A model generated the notes under the pieces. The model saw only the letters and a program-made list of their open reading frames with translations, did not search any database and was not told the origin of the DNA. From Chloroflexota bacterium (lineage in GTDB: Bacteria; Chloroflexota; Dehalococcoidia; UBA2979): 64,000 bases of DNA. Below are positions 63,598 through 64,000 of this stretch, piece by piece (the first letter of the stretch is position 1; every line of letters starts with the position of its first letter). The translations under genes were made by a program, and so were the position numbers. The stretch spans positions 40,343-104,342 of the forward strand of contig CANKAU010000006.1 of the NCBI GenBank assembly GCA_947479915.1. Direction: 5' to 3'.

Positions 63598-64000
63598 TGA
63601 CCTATCGTCCCGCGTTCCTCCTCACCGGCATCGCCGCCGCTGCCCTCGCGGCAGCCGCGTGCACGGGCACCACCGCCACGCCGACCGCGACCGTGCCGGC
63701 CGCCACGTTGCCGACGACCGCCGCGCCGAGCACGACGACTCCTGCCGCGACGACGGCCGCGGGCACGCCGGCCTCAACCGGGGCGAGCGGTGCAAGCTCT
63801 GCCACGGGCGCGACGGGCGCGACGGGGACCGCCGCCGCACGGGTGAAGATCTCGGCGATGCGCTGCACCTCGGTCACGGCATCGACAATCACGCCGATGT
63901 CGTTGCCGGCGATGTCCACGACCAGCACGCGGCTTTCCGGGGTCGGCTCCGTCACCGGGAGCCCGAAGCGCTTGCGCAGGTCGACCACGGGGATCACGCG
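63598..64000 (+). CDS. N-terminus of a lipoprotein; frame open to right edge
   Basis: MTYRPAFLLTGIAAAALAAAACTGTTATPTATVPAATLPTTAAPSTTTPAATTAAG: lipobox AAAC and T/A/P linker. Confidence 0.45.
63602..64000 (-). CDS. CheW-like domain (partial at window edge) with aberrant C-terminal continuation
   Basis: VIPVVDLRKRFGLPVTEPTPESRVLVVDIAGNDIGVIVDAVTEVQRIAE matches CheW; afterwards the frame runs antisense to the lipoprotein linker. Confidence 0.55.
   Translation of the reverse strand, partial: RVIPVVDLRKRFGLPVTEPTPESRVLVVDIAGNDIGVIVDAVTEVQRIAEIFTRAAAVPVAPVAPVAELAPLAPVEAGVPAAVVAAGVVVLGAAVVGNVAAGTVAVGVAVVPVHAAAARAAAAMPVRRNAGR

Overview
High-GC bacterial chromosomal segment, probably Chloroflexota/Dehalococcoidia-like (inferred from gene content only). 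Most of it is densely packed housekeeping genes. In order: a reverse-strand complex I cluster (nuoA-C-D-H-J-K-[small ORF]-L, with no nuoB or nuoI at their usual positions); a DUF35/thiolase/MaoC/SDR acyl-degradation-type operon; gpsA-plsY-der-ybbR-cdaA; argF; comEA-comEC; rph; serA plus a class-V aminotransferase; selA-mutS2; a tRNA(CAT); a small two-component pair; MFS and cytochrome P450; UbiB/MMPL; an FAD/Fe-S oxidoreductase; HDOD and a globin-coupled MCP; and a PCuAC/SCO copper module. The segment from about 52.6 to 60.4 kb looks accessory. It has a duplicated tRNA-Gly 3' end bracketing about 0.85 kb, a divergent PSD-like enzyme, and three consecutive secreted/surface proteins, two of which share an apparently uncharacterised C-terminal domain. 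At the right edge a CheW-like domain runs head-on into an antisense lipoprotein start. Most large ORFs in the supplied track are antisense or shifted-frame artefacts of high GC and were ignored. All assignments are by eye; no searches were run.
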